This document shows positions 1 to 9,089 of a stretch of DNA of 11,180 bases, piece by piece. Source of the stretch: Halorhodospira sp. (lineage in GTDB: Bacteria; Pseudomonadota; Gammaproteobacteria; Nitrococcales; Halorhodospiraceae); the NCBI GenBank assembly GCA_007127935.1, contig SKYL01000160.1, positions 1-11,180 of the forward strand, given 5' to 3'. Within the stretch, counting starts at the first letter, position 1; every line of letters begins with the position of its first letter. Below the pieces are notes generated by a model that made no database searches, was not told the DNA's origin, and was given only the letters and a program-made list of their open reading frames with translations. The translations under genes were made by a program, and so were the position numbers.

Positions 1-2
1 AC

Positions 3-500
3 CTCTTCGTCTTCTACTTCGGCATCCTGGCCGACGACACGCCGCCGGTGGGGCTGGCCGCCTACGTCGGCGCGGCCATCGCCGGGAGCGCGCCGATCCA
101 GACCGGATTGCAGAGCTTCGCCTACGATCTGCGCACCGTACTCCTGCCGTTTGTCTTCATCTTCAACACCGAGATCCTGTTGATCTCCGGTGTCGACGAG
201 GCGGGACGCATCCTTTGGCTTACTGATCCGGCGGCCATTGCGTGGACCTTCCTCACCGCCACCGCCGGGCTCTTCGCACTCGCCTCGGCCGTGGCCGGCC
301 ACGCGGCGGCCCGGTGCGCCGCATGGCAACGGCTGCTGTTGGTTGCGTTGGCGCTGCTGCTGCTCCGCCCCGACGCCTTGGCGGACATAGCGGGAATCTC
401 CGCCGGCGCGGTGCAGGCGGCCTGTCTTCTGCTCTACGGCGGGCTGTACGGATTCCAGAAGCGGGCCGTGATGATGGCCCGTCCTCATGGCACGCCGTGA
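3..500 (+). CDS. TRAP transporter fused permease, C-terminal part (partial)
   Basis: This is the 3' end of a gene that begins left of the window; 165 codons are visible before a TGA at 498-500. The visible start reads LFVFYFGILADDTPPVGLAA, which closely matches the conserved segment of DctM-type permeases in the fused DctQ-DctM (TAXI-type) tripartite ATP-independent periplasmic transporters. TPPV is the usual signature of the substrate-translocating loop. Several hydrophobic stretches follow (for example TVLLPFVFIFNTEILLI and RLLLVALALLLL), as expected for the last inner-membrane helices. By family, it uses an ion gradient and a periplasmic binding protein to import organic acids or similar solutes; the substrate cannot be told from this fragment. 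The binding protein gene is not in the window. Identification is firm at family level. Confidence 0.88.
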   Translation, partial: LFVFYFGILADDTPPVGLAAYVGAAIAGSAPIQTGLQSFAYDLRTVLLPFVFIFNTEILLISGVDEAGRILWLTDPAAIAWTFLTATAGLFALASAVAGHAAARCAAWQRLLLVALALLLLRPDALADIAGISAGAVQAACLLLYGGLYGFQKRAVMMARPHGTP

Positions 501-548
501 CCAGCGGCAAACACTTTCCGCGGCGGCAAGATTTTTCCGCCGGCGGCC

Positions 549-577
549 TTGAGAAACCCATTCCATTGGCCGATAAA
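549..577 (+). promoter_or_regulatory. Candidate sigma-70 promoter before the small-protein/PagL-like pair
   Basis: TTGAGA at 549-554 (5 of 6 to TTGACA) is followed after exactly 17 bases by GATAAA at 572-577 (4 of 6 to TATAAT). It lies in the 170-base gap after the TRAP permease gene, in a locally AT-richer patch of otherwise GC-rich DNA. A start near 584 would give a leader of about 85 bases before the ATG at 671. This is pattern matching only. Confidence 0.4.
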
Positions 578-670
578 TAGGGGGACCGGGGTGGTGACCG
601 GCCACGGGCGACGGCAACGACGATTCCTTCATCCGCATCCGTTGAGGATCGCTGGGGAGACAGGCGGAAC

Positions 671-874
671 ATGGAGCTGATACAAGGGCTGACGTTGGGG
701 GCCGGACTGTTCGGTGCCTACAAGGGCCACCAGTCCCAAGAGCGCATCCTTGAAGCATTGGACGATCAGACCGGCGTCATGAAGGAAAAGCTCAACCTCG
801 CGCGCGGCCGGGCGGCCGGTGGCAGAGGCGCTTCCGACGGCATCCGCGGCACCCAGGTCGACGAGACCGTCTGA
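671..874 (+). CDS. Small hypothetical protein (67 aa)
   Basis: I do not recognise this protein. It has a glycine-rich, mildly hydrophobic N-terminus (roughly residues 3-18, LIQGLTLGAGLFGAY), then a polar, probably helical stretch (residues about 20-45, SQERILEALDDQTGVMKEKL), and an Arg/Gly-rich C-terminus. The N-terminal segment could be a membrane-associating helix but is short and weakly hydrophobic. The start is an ATG with a purine-rich GGGGAGA at 654-660, about 10 bases upstream. The gene is followed 19 bases later by the PagL-like gene on the same strand, so they are probably co-transcribed. The reading frame is credible because of its ribosome-binding site and tight spacing, but without a known homologue it could still be a chance frame. 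Confidence 0.5.
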   Translation: MELIQGLTLGAGLFGAYKGHQSQERILEALDDQTGVMKEKLNLARGRAAGGRGASDGIRGTQVDETV

Positions 875-893
875 GCCGTGTTCGTGATCGCCC

Positions 894-1517
894 ATGTTGC
901 CATTCCCCCAAAACGCGCGGTATTTCGCGGTGGCCGCTTTTTCGTTGGCCGCGCTGCCTGGAGAGATGGTAACGGCGGATGAGTCGGAGGTGGCGTCGCC
1001 GCACCCCGAAGGCCACTACATCGCTGTTTATGTCGGCCAGAGCGCGACACGCCGGCTCAATGAGATCATCACCCAAGCGGCCACTGAGCGGCAGAACTCC
1101 TACCTGATCGCCGCCGGCCACGGCCGCATTTTACGGCCCGGAACACGCTGGCGCATGGAAGCCGAAGGGCAGGCCGTCAAACATTTCGGGCTTCAGGACC
1201 ACTTTGAGTTCAATGCCGTCCTGGTCGCACGCTGGATGCGTTTCCCGTGGGACCCCGTGCTAGACACCCGCATCGCCGTCGGGGAGGGGCTGTCTTGGGC
1301 AACGCAAGAGCCGCCCATCGAGCCGCGCGCCGGCAACGACAACCGGGGCTCCGCCCGCCTACTCAACTACCTGATGCTGGAGATCGAGGCCAAGCCACCC
1401 GCTTCCCAGTGGAGCGGCTTTTTCCGCATCCACCACCGCTCCGGCATCTTCGGCGTGTTCGGCGGGGTCCATGGCGGCTCGAACTTTCTGGCCCTGGGCA
1501 TCCGGCGTTACTACTGA
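894..1517 (+). CDS. PagL-like lipid A deacylase / outer-membrane barrel protein
   Basis: The 207-residue protein has a weakly signal-like N-terminus (residues about 8-27, with FAVAAFSLAALPG) followed by alternating beta-strand-like sequence. It ends in Tyr-Tyr, the aromatic C-terminus typical of outer-membrane barrels. Near the end, RIHHRSGIFG (178-187) followed by GGSNFLALG (194-202) resembles the C-terminal His-x-Ser region of acyloxyacyl hydrolase/PagL proteins; His181 and Ser183 are candidate catalytic residues. PagL proteins remove the 3-O acyl chain of lipid A in the outer membrane. The middle part (GEGLSWAT at 130-137, NYLMLEIE at 158-165) also fits this barrel family. The start ATG lacks a good ribosome-binding site and no better in-frame start was seen, so translation may be coupled to the small gene 19 bases upstream. 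It converges on the alpha/beta hydrolase gene with only 9 bases between the stops. The barrel assignment is fairly firm; the enzymatic activity is inferred. Confidence 0.68.
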   Translation: MLPFPQNARYFAVAAFSLAALPGEMVTADESEVASPHPEGHYIAVYVGQSATRRLNEIITQAATERQNSYLIAAGHGRILRPGTRWRMEAEGQAVKHFGLQDHFEFNAVLVARWMRFPWDPVLDTRIAVGEGLSWATQEPPIEPRAGNDNRGSARLLNYLMLEIEAKPPASQWSGFFRIHHRSGIFGVFGGVHGGSNFLALGIRRYY

Positions 1518-1526
1518 TCGGGGCCG

Positions 1527-2357
1527 TCACAACCCCACATGGCGTTCGATAAAAGCATCGAGCCCACCGGTATAGAGCGCCCCGCTATAGAAAAATCCGG
1601 TGTTGTGATCGCCACGGATGCGCAACAGTTCACCACGCTCCCCGATACGCTCCAGCAACGCCTTAGCGTGGTGGAAGGGGATGATCTCGTCCTCCGGGCT
1701 GTGGACCACCAGCACCGGCCGGCCCACCCTCTCCAAGTAGTCGGCGGTGGTGTACTCCAGCCGGGTGAGCCAGCGGGTCGGGTAGATGGGGTAGAGGTCC
1801 GCCGCCATCTCCCGCGCCGACGTGAAGGTCGATTCGAGGATCAATGCCGCCGGCGGTTGATGGCGGGCGGCGGACGCGGCCAACGCGCCCCCCAGGGAGC
1901 GGCCGAAGTAGACGGTTCGCGCCGGATCGGCGCCCAGCACGTCGCGGACCCACCGGGCGGCGGCCTCGGCATCCCGATGCAAACCCGCCTCGGCGGGCCG
2001 TCCCTCGCTGCGACCGTAGCCACGATAGTCGAAGATCACCACGTCGAGCCGCAGATCGTGGAAGATCCGGATTGACTCCAGCCGGTGGGAGATGTTTCCC
2101 GCGTTGCCGTGGAAAAAGAGCAGCGTGCCCCGGCTGCGCTCCGCCGGGATGTGCCAACCGTGGAGCCGCAACCCGTCCTCGGTGGAGATCTCAATCTCTT
2201 CCCACGCCATGCCCCGATCACCCGGTACGGCAATGATCTCTCGGCCCGGCAGTTGGGGCAGGTGTACCAGGTGCTCCTGGAAGAGGTAGAGCAGCAGACC
2301 AAAGGCGACGTAGACCAGTGCCGCCCCACCCAGCAGAGTCGTCAACACCCCACGCAT
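1527..2357 (-). CDS. Membrane-anchored alpha/beta hydrolase (BEM46/ABHD13-like)
   Basis: This 276-residue protein starts with a hydrophobic helix (residues about 5-27) that probably anchors it to the inner membrane, followed by a complete alpha/beta-hydrolase fold. The oxyanion-loop motif HGNAGN is at 83-88 and the nucleophile elbow GRSLGG at 152-157 gives Ser154. Asp223 in HSPEDEIIP and His251 in GDHNTGF complete the triad. The DYRGYGRSEG segment (110-119) is typical of the BEM46/ABHD13 group of serine hydrolases. The fold and triad are clear; the substrate (ester, lipid or peptide) is unknown. It starts 6 bases after the nikR stop and is probably translated from the same mRNA, although no nickel-related role is evident. 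No clear Shine-Dalgarno sequence precedes its ATG. Confidence 0.88.
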   Translation of the reverse strand: MRGVLTTLLGGAALVYVAFGLLLYLFQEHLVHLPQLPGREIIAVPGDRGMAWEEIEISTEDGLRLHGWHIPAERSRGTLLFFHGNAGNISHRLESIRIFHDLRLDVVIFDYRGYGRSEGRPAEAGLHRDAEAAARWVRDVLGADPARTVYFGRSLGGALAASAARHQPPAALILESTFTSAREMAADLYPIYPTRWLTRLEYTTADYLERVGRPVLVVHSPEDEIIPFHHAKALLERIGERGELLRIRGDHNTGFFYSGALYTGGLDAFIERHVGL

Positions 2358-2363
2358 CGCCCA

Positions 2364-2849
2364 CTACCCATCGTGATCGTGCTGGCCGCGCGGCCCCGGG
2401 ACCGCGTGTTCATGGGCGGCATGGGGCTCACCGATGGATGCCGGATCTTCGAACGGAATCCGGTAAAGCCGCCCATGACGGACGCCGGGGCGTGAAATGA
2501 CCGCGTCGCTCAACGCCTGCACCTCCGTCGCCGACCCCTTGAGCAACACCGCCTCCAAGCAGTGGTCGTGATCCAGATGCATATGCAGCGTGGTGACGGT
2601 TAGGTTGTAGTGGGCGTGGTGGGTCTCCGTCAGACGCTTGCTCAGTTCCCGCTCATGGTGGTCGTACAGGTAGGTCAAAACCCCCACGCAGCCACCGTGC
2701 GGATCGCTGTCCAATTGCTCGCGGGCCAGGGCCTCACGGATCAGGTCACGGACCGCCTCGGAACGGTTATTGGAGCCCCGCCGCCGGATATACGCATCGA
2801 ACGCCTCCGCCAGATCGGCCTCCAATGAAACGGTGAATCTCTCGCTCAT
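2364..2849 (-). CDS. nikR: NikR nickel-responsive transcriptional regulator
   Basis: This 161-residue protein is a ribbon-helix-helix repressor with a C-terminal ACT-like nickel-sensing domain. The N-terminus (RFTVSLEADLAEAFD, then NRSEAVRDLIREAL at 28-41) is the DNA-binding ribbon-helix-helix. The sensor domain carries the ligands expected from E. coli NikR (His76, His87, His89, Cys95), shifted by two: His78, His89, His91 and Cys97 in HHAHYNLT and LHMHLDHDHCLEA. In the family, nickel-loaded tetramers repress nickel uptake genes; none are in the window. I chose the ATG at 2849 because GGGGGAAG lies just upstream and the protein then begins like other NikRs; a frame extending to 2882 is possible but unlikely. 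The family is about 135-140 residues long; the extra C-terminus (from about residue 141) contains five His residues (143, 146, 148, 157, 159). Confidence 0.95.
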   Translation of the reverse strand: MSERFTVSLEADLAEAFDAYIRRRGSNNRSEAVRDLIREALAREQLDSDPHGGCVGVLTYLYDHHERELSKRLTETHHAHYNLTVTTLHMHLDHDHCLEAVLLKGSATEVQALSDAVISRPGVRHGRLYRIPFEDPASIGEPHAAHEHAVPGPRGQHDHDG

Positions 2850-2854
2850 AGGAC

Positions 2855-2862
2855 TTCCCCCC
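2855..2862 (-). promoter_or_regulatory. nikR ribosome-binding site
   Basis: On the minus strand this reads GGGGGGAA, about 5 bases before the ATG at 2849. It decides the nikR start against the longer frame that would begin at 2882. Confidence 0.6.
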
Positions 2863-2909
2863 GCATGCCACTCCCCTTTCATCCTTGCTACAGCAGCACC
2901 ATCCGGACC

Positions 2910-2942
2910 AAAAAAAAGGCCAAGCGGAAAGCTTGGCCTTTT
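2910..2942 (-). terminator. Rho-independent terminator after the tRNA genes
   Basis: A perfect 12-bp stem (AAAAGGCCAAGC at 2914-2925, GCTTGGCCTTTT at 2931-2942) with a 5-base loop is followed, reading the minus strand, by a run of eight T's (A-run at 2910-2917 on the plus strand). It lies directly downstream of tRNA-Arg and so ends the tRNA transcript before nikR. The T's of the right arm make it symmetrical enough to work in both directions. Confidence 0.9.
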
Positions 2943-2953
2943 CTAGGTCATGA

Positions 2954-3030
2954 TGGCGCGCCGGGGAGGACTCGAACCCCCAACCTTCTGATCCGTAGTC
3001 AGATGCTCTATCCAATTGAGCTACCGGCGC
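2954..3030 (-). tRNA. tRNA-Arg (anticodon ACG)
   Basis: The minus strand folds into a full cloverleaf: acceptor GCGCCGG pairs perfectly with CCGGCGC, and the anticodon stem is TCTGA/TCAGA around the loop CTACGGA, giving anticodon ACG. The T loop is TTCGAGT. The terminal CCA is encoded (77 bases including CCA). A34 would be deaminated to inosine by TadA in the family, to read CGU, CGC and CGA. It follows tRNA-Ser(GCU) by 48 bases and is ended by the hairpin at 2910-2942. The arrangement mirrors serV-argV next to csrA in E. coli. Confidence 0.97.
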
Positions 3031-3078
3031 TGAGGAGCCGCAATTATCAAGGGGACGGGCGACCCCGTCAAGGTGGAT

Positions 3079-3168
3079 TGGCGGAGAGAGAGGGATTCGA
3101 ACCCTCGATGGGCTTTCGCCCATACTCCCTTAGCAGGGGAGCGCCTTCAGCCACTCGGCCATCTCTCC
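3079..3168 (-). tRNA. tRNA-Ser (anticodon GCU)
   Basis: This 90-base gene (CCA encoded) shows acceptor GGAGAGA pairing with TCTCTCC, anticodon stem CTCCC/GGGAG with loop CTGCTAA (anticodon GCT), and a long variable arm with hairpin TGGGC-GAAA-GCCCA, as expected for a class II serine tRNA. The T loop is TTCGAAT. It reads AGC and AGU codons. It is the first gene of the two-tRNA unit and lies 83 bases downstream of the csrA stop. Confidence 0.98.
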
Positions 3169-3177
3169 AGGCGGGTT

Positions 3178-3206
3178 ACCCTAAGCCATTCTGAGGCTCA
3201 CGGCAA
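3178..3206 (-). promoter_or_regulatory. Candidate promoter of the tRNA-Ser/tRNA-Arg unit
   Basis: On the minus strand TTGCCG (3201-3206) and TAGGGT (3178-3183) are separated by exactly 17 bases, followed by a GC-rich discriminator (AACCCGCC) as often seen at stable-RNA promoters. The -10 match is poor, and the implied start would leave almost no 5' leader before the mature tRNA, so this is weak. Read-through from csrA is the alternative. Confidence 0.28.
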
Positions 3207-3251
3207 ACCCCGACCGACCGCTTCGCGATCCGGGAGACCGCTCCCTTCCAA

Positions 3252-3470
3252 TCAGTCTTCCGAGTTCCGTTTTGAGCCCGGCGGCTCGGCTTGCACACCG
3301 CTTTCGCGCTCGTTACGGATACGCTCGTAGATCTCTTCACGATGCACCGAGACATCACGCGGGGCATTGACGCCGATGCGCACTTGGTTTCCTTTCACTC
3401 CGAGTACGGTGACACTGACGTCGTCACCAATCATGAGTGTCTCTCCCACTCGCCGGGTGAGTATCAGCAT
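3252..3470 (-). CDS. csrA: CsrA/RsmA carbon storage regulator
   Basis: This 72-residue RNA-binding protein post-transcriptionally controls carbon flow, motility and biofilm genes by binding GGA motifs in mRNA leaders. The start MLILTRRVGETLMIGDDV and the RNA-contact segment RIGVNAPRDVSVHREEIYERI are near-identical to E. coli CsrA. The start is at 3470: a frame running back to 3494 exists, but GAGGAG at 3480-3485 (minus strand) lies 9 bases before this ATG and the protein then begins exactly like the family. The C-terminus is about 10 residues longer than in E. coli (61 aa) and polar. Two small hairpins lie between its stop and tRNA-Ser (GGGAG/CTCCC at 3232-3245 and GATCGC/GCGGTC at about 3216-3231), without a T-run, so whether transcription ends there is unclear. 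lysC ends 127 bases upstream. Confidence 0.97.
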   Translation of the reverse strand: MLILTRRVGETLMIGDDVSVTVLGVKGNQVRIGVNAPRDVSVHREEIYERIRNERESGVQAEPPGSKRNSED

Positions 3471-3479
3471 TTGACTACA

Positions 3480-3485
3480 CTCCTC
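3480..3485 (-). promoter_or_regulatory. csrA ribosome-binding site
   Basis: On the minus strand this is GAGGAG, 9 bases before the ATG at 3470. It contains GGA, the core of CsrA-binding sites, so self-repression is conceivable but not shown by the sequence. Confidence 0.6.
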
Positions 3486-3597
3486 GTATTCCAAAAGCTC
3501 GGATCAACCGCCCCATTGCCGGGCGCACGAACCGCGAGCATCCTGCTGATGGTGATTGGACCGGGGGCCCTTGTCAGCCCGGAGTCAGGGGCCGCGA

Positions 3598-4842
3598 TCA
3601 GCGGCACTCCTCCTCGGCGACAGTCTGGTCCTTCTCGAGTTCGAAGGCCTTATGTAACGCCCTAGCGCCGAGCTCCAGGTACTTCTCATCCACCACGACC
3701 GATATTTTGATCTCCGAGGTAGATATCATCTGGATATTGATTCCTTCATCCGACAACGTTTTAAACATCGTGCTGGCTACACCGGCGTGGGAACGCATAC
3801 CCACACCGACCAGTGAGATCTTGACGATTTTGTCGTCCCCCACGACCTCACGGGCACCCAACCGCTCAGCGTTTCTGCGCACCAACTCCAGCGTGGTGTC
3901 GTAGTCGCGCTTGTGAACGGTGAAGGTGAAATCGGTCAGACCGTGATGACCGATGTTCTGGATGATCATGTCCACTTCGATATTGGCGTCGGCCACCGGA
4001 CCAAGAATGCTGCCGGCGATCCCCGGCTTGTCCGGCACACCGATCACCGCGACTTTGGCTTCGTCACGGTTGAAAGCGATCCCCGAGATCAGCGGCTCTT
4101 CCATACCCTCTTCCTCATAGGTAATCAGGGTTCCAGGCCCCTCTTCGAAGCTGGAGAGGACCCGCAGCGGCACTTTGTACTTGCCGGCGAACTCCACCGC
4201 CCGAATCTGCAACACCTTGGAACCGAGGCTGGCCAATTCCAACATCTCTTCGACGGTGATCCGATCGAGCCGGCGTGCTTCCGGGACCACACGGGGGTCG
4301 GTGGTGTAGACCCCATCGACATCGGTGAAGATCTGACACTCATCGGCCCCGAGGGCGGCGGCCAACGCCACGGCCGTGGTATCGGAACCACCGCGGCCCA
4401 GCGTCGTAATGGCGCCGGTCTCGTCCACGCCCTGGAAGCCGGCCACCACCACCACCCGGCCTAGAGCCAGATCTTCTCGGATGACCTCGTCGTCGATCTC
4501 CTGGATGCGCGCCTTGCTGAAGGCGCTATCGGTGCGGATACGCACCTGTGCGCCGGTATAGCAGCGCGCCGGGCAACCCCGCGCCTCCAACGCCATGGTC
4601 AGCAGCGCGATGGTCACCTGCTCCCCGGTGGAGAGCAGCACGTCCAACTCCCGGGCAGGAGGGCTCGGGTGAATTTCCTCAGCCAGAGCAGTCAACCGGT
4701 TGGTTTCGCCGCTCATGGCCGAGACCACCACCACCACATCATCACCGGCTTCCCGGTTGGCCTTGAGCTTATCGGCCACGGCTCCGATCCGCTCCGGAGA
4801 GCCCACCGATGTACCGCCGAACTTCTTAACGATTAGCGCCAT
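3598..4842 (-). CDS. lysC: Aspartate kinase (monofunctional, alpha/beta type)
   Basis: This 414-residue enzyme phosphorylates aspartate, the first step to lysine, threonine, methionine and diaminopimelate. The kinase domain (about 1-245) shows VKKFGGTSVG at 5-14, LSTGEQVTIALL at 70-81, GRGGSDTTAVAL at 149-160 and FTDVDGVYTTDPR at 172-184. Two ACT domains follow (about 264-335, with VIGVPDKPGIAG, and about 340-405, with VGVGMRSHAGVA), which in the family bind lysine and/or threonine for feedback control. The ATG at 4842 has GGGAG 9 bases upstream (4852-4856) and gives the standard N-terminus. An internal ATG at Met247 may produce a separate beta subunit. The gene follows the terminator-like hairpin after alaS and precedes csrA on the same strand, the order seen in Pseudomonas. 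Confidence 0.97.
   Translation of the reverse strand: MALIVKKFGGTSVGSPERIGAVADKLKANREAGDDVVVVVSAMSGETNRLTALAEEIHPSPPARELDVLLSTGEQVTIALLTMALEARGCPARCYTGAQVRIRTDSAFSKARIQEIDDEVIREDLALGRVVVVAGFQGVDETGAITTLGRGGSDTTAVALAAALGADECQIFTDVDGVYTTDPRVVPEARRLDRITVEEMLELASLGSKVLQIRAVEFAGKYKVPLRVLSSFEEGPGTLITYEEEGMEEPLISGIAFNRDEAKVAVIGVPDKPGIAGSILGPVADANIEVDMIIQNIGHHGLTDFTFTVHKRDYDTTLELVRRNAERLGAREVVGDDKIVKISLVGVGMRSHAGVASTMFKTLSDEGINIQMISTSEIKISVVVDEKYLELGARALHKAFELEKDQTVAEEECR
4102..4116 (-). promoter_or_regulatory. Possible internal start for the LysC beta subunit
   Basis: Inside lysC the minus strand reads GAGGAAGAGGGTATG: an AGGA-like ribosome-binding site 7 bases before the in-frame ATG of Met247. 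In known alpha/beta aspartate kinases (for example Corynebacterium glutamicum and Bacillus subtilis LysC) a beta subunit starts at the equivalent point, just before the ACT domains. It would be 168 residues (3598-4104). Suggestive, not proven: Glu codons also produce GAGGA by chance. Confidence 0.4.
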
Positions 4843-4856
4843 GTATCCCTACTCCC

Positions 4857-4889
4857 AAAACGGCGCCAATTAAACAACAATTGGGCACC
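4857..4889 (-). terminator. Terminator-like hairpin after alaS
   Basis: On the minus strand GGTGCCCAATT (4879-4889) pairs with AATTGGCGCC (4862-4871) around a 7-base loop, with one bulged base and one G-T pair, followed by CGTTTT (Ts from 4857-4860). It lies in the 88-base AT-rich gap between the alaS stop and the lysC start. The T-run is short, so termination may be partial. Confidence 0.55.
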
Positions 4890-4930
4890 ACTTTGAAATA
4901 CCTTTCGTTTCAATAGGACAATATGAATAT

Positions 4931-7534
<2,604 letters not shown>

Positions 7535-7545
7535 GATGGGTCTGG

Positions 7546-8034
7546 TTACTCCCGTTCGTCGTCCGGTGCGCCGGACAAGGCCGCGCGCACCTGGGCGGCA
7601 GTGAAGCCCCGTTGTTCCAAAAAGCGCGCCTGGCGCGCCGCCTCACGGCGATCCGTAGCCACGTCCGGACCAAAACGGCGCGCCCGCGCCGCATGGGCGC
7701 GGGCGATCCAATCCACTCCGGCCTCATCCCCGGCCTGTTGCAAAACCTCGTCCGCCACCGCGCCGTCGACACCACGGAGCCGCAGCTCCCCGCCGATGCG
7801 CAGCGGTCCCTGACCGCGATCGAGCCGGGAACGGACGAAACTCTCCGCAAAGCGCCGCTCATCCAGCAGGCCGTCGGACTCCAGGCCGTCCAGCACCCGC
7901 CCAATGATCCGCGGTTCGAAGCCGCGCTTCCCGAGTTTGTCCGTCAACTCCCGGCGCGTATGCTCGCGCCTGGCCAACAGCCGCAGCGCGGCCGCCCGCG
8001 CCTCATCATCGGACGGCGTCTCCTCCGGAATCAC
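7546..8034 (-). CDS. recX: RecX regulatory protein
   Basis: This 162-residue protein modulates RecA filaments by binding in their groove and, in E. coli, inhibits RecA activity. It is built of repeated three-helix units; visible hallmarks are ALRLLARREHTRRELTDKL (16-34), then LDGLESDGLLDERRFAESFVR (48-68) and the C-terminal RFLEQRGFTAAQVRAAL. Length is normal. The start is a GTG at 8034, 4 bases after the recA stop, without a clear ribosome-binding site, so it is probably translated by coupling to recA at a lower level. alaS begins 11 bases after its TAA. Confidence 0.95.
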   Translation of the reverse strand: MIPEETPSDDEARAAALRLLARREHTRRELTDKLGKRGFEPRIIGRVLDGLESDGLLDERRFAESFVRSRLDRGQGPLRIGGELRLRGVDGAVADEVLQQAGDEAGVDWIARAHAARARRFGPDVATDRREAARQARFLEQRGFTAAQVRAALSGAPDDERE

Positions 8035-8038
8035 GAGG

Positions 8039-9076
8039 TCAAGACCCTTCGCCGGGCTCCTCCACCGGCACGCGCTCGCCCGGCCGCTTGATCACCCGCT
8101 CCCGGATTCCGGCCTCGATCTCGTCGGCGATCTCCGGGTGGGCGCGCAGGTGCTGGCGGACGTTGTCCTTGCCCTGGCCGATGCGGTCGCCCTTGTAGCT
8201 GTACCACGCCCCGGACTTCTCCACGAGGCCGTGCTGGACGCCCAACTCGATGAGTTCCCCTTCCCGGGAGATCCCTTCACCGTAGAGGATCTCGAACTCG
8301 GCCTGCTTGAAGGGGGGGGCCATCTTGTTTTTGACCACCTTGACCCGGGTCTCGTTGCCGAGCACCTCGTCTCCCTTCTTGATGGCGCCGATGCGGCGGA
8401 TATCCAAGCGCACCGAAGAGTAGAACTTGAGGGCGTTGCCGCCGGTGGTGGTCTCGGGGCTGCCGAACATCACCCCGATCTTCATCCGAATCTGGTTGAT
8501 GAAGATCACCAGGGTGTTGGAGCGCTTGATGTTGGCGGTGAGCTTGCGCAGCGCCTGGGACATCAGCCGGGCCTGGAGGCCGACGTGGGAGTCGCCCATC
8601 TCGCCCTCGATCTCGGCCTTGGGCGTCAGCGCCGCCACCGAGTCCACCACCACCACATCCACCGCCGAGGAGCGCACCAACATGTCGGCGATCTCCAGGG
8701 CCTGCTCGCCGGTATCCGGCTGCGAGACCAGCAGATCGTCGATATTGACCCCGACCTTCTCCGCGTAGTCGGGGTCCAACGCGTGCTCCGCGTCGACAAA
8801 GGCGGCGGTGCCGCCGGCCTTCTGCGCCTCGGCGATGGCGTGGAGGGTCAGGGTCGTCTTGCCGGACGATTCCGGCCCGTAGATCTCCACCACCCGCCCC
8901 CGGGGCAGCCCACCGACCCCCAGGGCGGCGTCCAACGCCAGGGAGCCGGTGGAGATCACCGGCACGTCCCCGCGCACCGCGCGGGCATCGCCCATGCGCA
9001 TCACCGCGCCCTTGCCGAACTGCTTCTCGATCTGGCCCAACGCTGCGCCCAGCGCCTTCTTACGGTCGTCGTCCAT
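8039..9076 (-). CDS. recA: RecA recombinase
   Basis: This 345-residue ATPase catalyses strand exchange in recombination repair and stimulates LexA self-cleavage in the SOS response. Walker A is GPESSGKT at 67-74 and Walker B VVVVDS at 141-146. Loop-region motifs are GEMGDSHVGLQARLMSQALR (158-177) and FINQIRMKIGVMFGSPETTTGG (192-213). The C-terminal tail is only mildly acidic (PVEEPGEGS). I chose the ATG at 9076: AGGTGA at 9084-9089 is 7 bases upstream and the protein starts like other RecAs (MDDDRKKALGAALGQIEKQF). The frame is open to 9271, but that 65-residue Pro/Gly-rich extension overlaps thpR and is not RecA-like. No LexA-type palindrome is visible between thpR and recA. Confidence 0.99.
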   Translation of the reverse strand: MDDDRKKALGAALGQIEKQFGKGAVMRMGDARAVRGDVPVISTGSLALDAALGVGGLPRGRVVEIYGPESSGKTTLTLHAIAEAQKAGGTAAFVDAEHALDPDYAEKVGVNIDDLLVSQPDTGEQALEIADMLVRSSAVDVVVVDSVAALTPKAEIEGEMGDSHVGLQARLMSQALRKLTANIKRSNTLVIFINQIRMKIGVMFGSPETTTGGNALKFYSSVRLDIRRIGAIKKGDEVLGNETRVKVVKNKMAPPFKQAEFEILYGEGISREGELIELGVQHGLVEKSGAWYSYKGDRIGQGKDNVRQHLRAHPEIADEIEAGIRERVIKRPGERVPVEEPGEGS

Positions 9077-9083
9077 TCCCGTT

Positions 9084-9089
9084 TCACCT
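9084..9089 (-). promoter_or_regulatory. recA ribosome-binding site
   Basis: On the minus strand this is AGGTGA with a 7-base spacer to the ATG at 9076. It supports the 345-residue start rather than the longer open frame. Confidence 0.65.

Noticed and set aside
514..540. GC-rich inverted repeat (CGGCGG ... CCGCCG) after the TRAP permease gene
   Set aside because: The T-run is in the loop rather than after the stem, so it is not a normal terminator, and such short repeats are frequent in GC-rich DNA.
2847..2880. Possible NikR operator (GTATGA-N16-TCATAC) at its own start
   Set aside because: Only a loose CTATGA half-site and a GCATGC palindrome are present; the spaced dyad is not there.
3291..3665. 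124-codon plus-strand frame across csrA and its upstream gap
   Set aside because: Antisense to csrA, no homology recognised and no ribosome-binding site.
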